Assembly: GCF_052857255.1 (NCBI RefSeq)
Contig: NC_135497.1
Location: 180,887,478-180,951,477, forward strand
Source of the DNA: Amblyomma americanum
Taxonomy: Eukaryota > Arthropoda > Arachnida > Ixodida > Ixodidae
Direction of reading: 5' to 3'
Length of the DNA: 64,000 nt
Shown here: piece by piece, positions 59,706 to 64,000 of the stretch
Position numbering within the stretch: the first letter of the stretch is position 1
Layout of the letters: every line of letters starts with the position of its first letter
Translations under genes and position numbers: made by a program
Notes under the pieces: generated by a model
Databases searched by the model: none
The model's input: the letters and a program-made list of their open reading frames with translations, nothing else
What the model was told of the DNA's origin: nothing

Positions 59706-61081
59706 GCAGGGTGTCTAGTAACCTGGGAAACCTGGAATTGTTGGGGAATTTTGTGCACTTGGAACAATTTGGGGATTTGTCAGGGGTACTGTCAGTGACT
59801 CTTAACACAATGGTCTGCCATGAATCGCAACAGAACCGCGAGTGCCGAAAGACATGGTCTGGTCACACCGGCATTGCATCTTTTTGTTTGAAACGCATAT
59901 AACCTATACATTTTAGCTGTCTTCTCGCTGCCACGAAGTGAGCGCTAGTTCGTTCTATACTGGTTGCCACTCTGCTTCATTATATGTAGCAGCATTGAAA
60001 AGCATTTTCCACTATAAGCTGGAAGCTTGGGATTTGTGCACTTTCGGTTTTCACATGTGAGGCAGCACGTTGCCTTACCATGTCGTCAGAGCTGTTCTGG
60101 AAAGCTTGCTCTCAGGCTGTGCTGATCTCATATGCCATGCTGAAACTAAAACTACTACAGGCTAGTTGCTTTATGGTTTGAGCTGTATAAATGGTGATTA
60201 GTCATAAGAATGGTTAGTGTAGCAGTGTAGATACTGCAATTTGTCGTGGCAATGAAAGGGGTGGGTTTGACCGTACACCCAGCCAATTTTCAACAGTATT
60301 GCGCGACCATGAATCTGCCGGCATGTCAGAGCGGTGAAACAAGCGAGAGTAAGCAGTCATAAGAAGCTGCTACTTTTTGTGCAAATCTCGTTGTACTTAT
60401 CTCACATCAGTGCTGCCGCCAAGAGACATCAGAGTGTACAAAAGGTGCCTTCAGTGAAAAGTCGGGGGGGAAAAAGTGCTTTTGACTGAGATTGAACCAG
60501 TGAGCTTATGCCAGCGCATTCTTCGAAAGTGCATTGTTGAAAGCCTGAAGAAAGTATTCCTGGCAGTACAATAATTTAGCGTATGACTGCCCTGTGCGCA
60601 TGCAGAGTATGTCATTTAGGGAATTTTCTGAAAGTTTCTCAATTGAAGTTTTCTCTTACTTGCAAAAGCCCACATAATGCCATAGGATATCACCATTCTT
60701 GTGGTGTCATAAAGCAGGAAAAAAATTTGTAAGCATAACTAACTCTCAAATCTAGGCACCCATATCTGTTGGGCTTTGTTGGTGTGCACTGAACAAAAAC
60801 TGCTGCCAAAATTAGTGCTGATTTCCAGTTGAAATGCTGTCACATTTCTAGGCTAGTTACCAGTGGGGCTTGCAGTGCAGTGAAACTGATACTCAAGGGC
60901 TTAGCAATGGGCCCTCGCAGTACTTAAATAAATCAATATCCCATCAGGAACATTGTGTTTGGGAAGATTTGGGGCATCATTCCTCAGGCATAGCTGTAGC
61001 AGTGGTCATGGAATTTAAGCTGCTAGTAAAAACATGAAAAAGTCGGCGAACGTGAAACGAGTAGCTTGCTAGACACCCTGC
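59706..61081. mobile_element. Possible TIR element with CAGGGTGTCTAG ends
   Basis: The left end GCAGGGTGTCTAGTAACCT and the reverse-complemented right end GCAGGGTGTCTAGCAAGCT form an inverted repeat of about 19 bp, resembling the ends of the foldback element at 45878. TA is not present at the borders. The 1.4-kb interior shows no transposase. The two ends could belong to different insertions. Confidence 0.4.
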
Positions 61082-62469
61082 TCTGAATTTGGCGTCTTGA
61101 TCACACCATGTCCAGGTCACTTATATTGTATTGGCATCTTCAATTTACAGCAATCATTTCATATTTTTTTTGTTGAACATATTGCAGGCTGAGATAGTTA
61201 AGTTGAGGTTGGCCTTAGTGCTTCATTGGTATTTGTGGTGCTGCTTTGTATGTTTATACCTATTTTTTAAGCAAAAGTTCTAGAACTATCTAAACTGGCC
61301 TAGGAAGCAATCATTCATGCAAAAAAATGGTAGCAGAAGATACAGCAACACTGTTTTATCTGTTCAGCTGATGCTCATTGAAGTTCTGCACTTAACTGCT
61401 GTTTGATTCCTCAAGCAGTCTATTTTGCTGTTAACACTGCCAAAGTTTGGCTGGAGTTTGTGGTTTGCTGAGAAGTTGAAGCTGCTTATTTAATGGGGGC
61501 GGAACATTGCCTCTGTCATTGACCGAATTGCTTTTGAGATAATTTTTGTAAGACAGCTTGTACAGGATGACCTGGTGGAGTCTGTAGATTTTGTTGTAGG
61601 AAAATGTGCAGTAGTCTGTGGCAATATTCGTAAGGCTGCTTGGAATATTAGTAATGGCACACACCAGGCAAGATTTTCGTAGCAGCCAGTTAAAAAGATC
61701 GTTTGTGCATGGACGGTAGGCCCTCACGTAGTTTTCTTTTTATCGGCGCCCGAGGTGGACATTTCTTCAGGCTCATTATCGCAGCGGAGGTCTGAGGGTC
61801 GCTATCGGCGTCTTGGTGTGTGGCTTCCGTGATAAGTAGCTAGGCGGAGCCGCTTCGTGTATCCGGTCGCCGGGCTTGGTATCATTGCCACTTTTCTGCA
61901 GTCTTTTCCTTTTGGACCCTCTGGTGGAGATGCCCTGGGTCTTCTCTGGTTTGATCGTTTCGGCGCTGAGCTTCTCGCGGGTCGCGTCCTGTAAAACAAC
62001 ACAGGCTCGGGAGCAGTCTTTCCAACTCGGGAACGCGGTCTTAGCACGGTCACCAGCACTGCACTTCACTTGGGACGCCGCGCTTCACTTCACTTTGGAT
62101 AACTCTAGCACGCCTGACATCCAAAAGCTGTTGTTTTAAGATGGACTGCACTGTTTCAACGTATGGGAGCGCTTGATGGAAGCGCCGTACAAGGACAAGA
62201 CATGCTTAGCCACTGAAACGTGAGAGGGAGGAGAGTTTCCAAGGAGCTTGCGTAGCGTCCGTCAGTCGCCAGAGAATGACCGTCCCGTGCCGATGCATTG
62301 TTAGGATCAAAGGTGGGGCCAAGCTGCTATCGACTTCTATGTGGGACTGAATGCCTTTAGTGCCTAGAATGTTTGTAAATAGATGGAACGTGCCTGGAGT
62401 ATCGACGCATTTTCGAGGCCAGTTCACTTCAGCAGTTCACGGCATCGTAGTTTAGTGCTGCATTTTTAG
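61082..62469. other. Gene-free or intronic stretch
   Basis: No convincing exon. A moderately GC-rich patch at 61740-62080 carries chance frames on both strands. Confidence 0.4.
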
Positions 62470-63065
62470 GCGTAACCAATGCATGCCGTTGTTGGCCGCC
62501 GTGATGAGTAGCGCGCATGTGGCTTGGCGCCATGTCTGCCGTGCAGAGCGCGAGTGGGCGCCTACTCGAAAGGGGGAAGGCTCTCAAGGTCTCTGCGAGA
62601 GCGTCTGGAATCCGATAGCAGAATCTGGGCGATAGGCGCGCCGGCCCTCTCGTGGCGCGCTCGCGAGTCTGGACTGGTGTGGCGCCCTTCCCGCACGGCG
62701 GCGTGTCGCTCGTGCGGCCCGAACCTCCGGCGGGAGCTCCGTTGGGCGAGGCTCGAATTGTGCGCTTATCGAGTCGCTGATTTGTGCGTCACGCTGCGTG
62801 GCAGCGGCCACTGAATGGGCCACGGAGAGGGGGCGCGTTTTTACTTTCCCCGCGCGCCTCGGATGGGGGCGCCGGCGGATGGTGCCTCCTCTCCTCCGCT
62901 TGGATTGGTCGGGGGGCCCGCTTTCTGGCGCCGGCGGCGCTCCATCCTCCGGGCGCGTCTCCATTGCCGCGCTGCCATGACTGACCGGGACGCGGCCTTC
63001 GTGTACGCGCTTCCGCTCTCCGACCGGGCGCGGCTGGGTTCGACCACCCGGGCGGCGGCGGCGCG

Positions 63066-63218
63066 ATGGCGTCGCCTGCGGGCGGCGGCGAAGACACCGA
63101 GGCGGCCATGTACAGCGTCCTCGTGGCTCTCGCCTTTTGGCTGCTCCTCCTGCTGTGGCTGTTGTCGCAAGGCGACGCCTGGGCCGCTTTCGGCAGCGAG
63201 GAGCCGTGCGTGGGATAG
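63066..63218 (+). CDS. Small ORF with signal-peptide or membrane segment
   Basis: A 50-codon frame with a strong start context (G at -3 and +4). It begins MASPAGGGEDTEAAM, then residues 16-33 are a continuous hydrophobic helix (YSVLVALAFWLLLLLWLL), followed by SQGDAWA and AFGSEEP. The layout fits a signal peptide with a possible cleavage after the AWA motif, or a single-span small membrane protein. A stop follows at 63216-63218, but a donor-like GTGCGT just before the end would allow this to be the first coding exon of a longer secreted or membrane protein. No family was recognised. The hydrophobic run in a GC-rich frame may be chance. Confidence 0.35.
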   Translation: MASPAGGGEDTEAAMYSVLVALAFWLLLLLWLLSQGDAWAAFGSEEPCVG

Positions 63219-63368
63219 CCTGGCGCACACCCACGCTGGCCGCGTGGCGCCCGCCGGCTCGGTCTTTGGATACCGACTCGGGCTACGATCATCCTTAGCG
63301 CGCGACGCCCCCGCTAGGGGCACGGCTGACCATGGCGCCTAGCTGCAGTGCATCTTCCGCCGGCTGCC

Positions 63369-63373
63369 ATGGG
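63369..63373 (+). CDS. Candidate first coding exon end (ATG next to donor)
   Basis: CTGCCATGG|GGTGAGT: a start codon with strong context (G at -3 and +4), two further bases and then a consensus donor at 63374, inside the CpG island. This is the same arrangement as the better supported gene start at 39341. The matching downstream exon would lie beyond the window, so support is limited. Confidence 0.3.
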
Positions 63374-64000
63374 GTGAGTTCTCGTTATCTTTCACGCGGC
63401 CTTCTCGGAGCCGTTCGCAGAGAGCGCCCTCTGTTATGAGTGCGTGTGGCGCCTTTCTGCCGCATTCAACGCTGAGGGCGATGCTCTGCGCCCCCCCCCC
63501 CCCCCCCCCCTTTTTTTTTCCCGGTCGCTTGCCGAGCAAGCGATGCTGTTTCTCGTCACACAGTAAGCAGTGTTGCACTATTGTTTCGGGTGGATTCGGT
63601 TTTTCGCAGTCTTGACATGCACGTTCTCCGCAGCGTGGGGGGAACATGGCGCGCGGGAGTGCATACCCAGTACCGTTAGAGCAGCTCGTGCTGGCGGGCG
63701 CGTGGGAGTCGCGTGAATAAATGAAGGCGCGCGGAGCCGACGCGAGTGGTCGGCCGCTAACTCTGCTGCTTCCTGCCTTTGGTGTGCGAGCGCGTCCTCG
63801 GGGGAGGAGGGTATTGATTAAATTCCAGCCGCTACGTTTTTCTCTCCTTCCCGAGGGTGCTCTGCCGAGCGACATCTGGAGGTGAACAAACTCTGGCCGG
63901 GCGTCGTACCGTCCCCATAGGCGGTCGCGTAGGTGAGGCCGCGTGGGCTGCTCCTTCCCTCTCCTCCGCGGCCATCTGGTTCCCTTATGTTTCTCAGTGA

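Larger units (their letters stand above)
62470..64000 (+). promoter_or_regulatory. CpG island promoter at the right edge
   Basis: Very high GC and CpG density from 62500 to the window end, broken only by a C20-T9 run at 63491-63519. It contains two plus-strand candidate first exons (63066 and 63369). Near the edge a YY1-like site in minus orientation (GGCCATCTGG, about 63969) is present. Long frames on both strands here are mostly a result of composition. Confidence 0.55.

Noticed and set aside
1..64000. CRISPR array, bacterial operon or endogenous viral gene
   Set aside because: No regularly spaced identical repeats, no compact same-strand gene cluster and no viral domain was recognised.

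Overview
The window reads as nuclear DNA from a hard tick (Ixodidae, probably a metastriate species). The main reason is its repeats: at least five copies of a tRNA-headed SINE of the tick Ruka type, several tick-style non-LTR retrotransposon ends (RTE-like, CR1/L2-like and RNase-H-bearing types), mariner, Tigger and TTAA-target DNA elements, and long poly-G/poly-C runs. GT-AG exon structures and CpG-rich blocks also fit an animal genome. There are no bacterial operons, no rRNA and no CRISPR array. Most open frames in the window are chance frames in GC-rich or low-complexity DNA.

Layout. From 1 to 12 kb the DNA is mostly unannotatable. It holds a decayed SINE (1240-1463), a CpG-rich block (2451-3330), a dead mariner transposase on the minus strand (3660-4260), a TIR element (5376-6240) and a large CpG island (8400-10010) with one candidate exon (9548-9809). 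From 12 to 30 kb repeats dominate: a TIR element with an internal 80-bp duplication, a CR1/L2-like LINE (13610-15030), a tandem-like repeat (15841-16270), a CpG island (17740-18690), two SINEs, three LINE fragments, a foldback element (23003-23387), a 44-nt hairpin (25258-25350), and two more SINEs. A 100-N assembly gap lies at 30296-30395. From 31.8 to 34.4 kb there are long-range direct repeats and a TATA-like site, possibly LTR remnants. A TA-flanked element with a SINE inside it lies at 36138-36618.

The best host-gene evidence is in the right half, on the plus strand. A CpG-rich promoter (38990-39340) with CRE, ETS-like and CCAAT sites precedes four small exons joined in consistent phase (39341-41670). 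They begin a protein I cannot name with confidence. At 58568-58754 a well-bounded exon encodes a segment very like the N-terminal region of protein phosphatase 4 regulatory subunit 1. Whether this belongs to the same transcript is unknown, because the splice phases do not join directly. Between them lie a SINE, three TTAA-target elements, an 841-bp foldback element followed eight bases later by another TIR element, a Tigger remnant and two abutting LINE fragments, all probably intronic or intergenic. The window ends in a strong CpG island (62470-64000) with two candidate first exons, one encoding a signal-peptide-like or single-membrane-span sequence.

I see no multi-gene system that I would call a new pathway. 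The notable material is the dense, nested mobile-element architecture and the partly resolved host exons. No database search was possible, so family names rest on recognisable motifs and on terminal structure.
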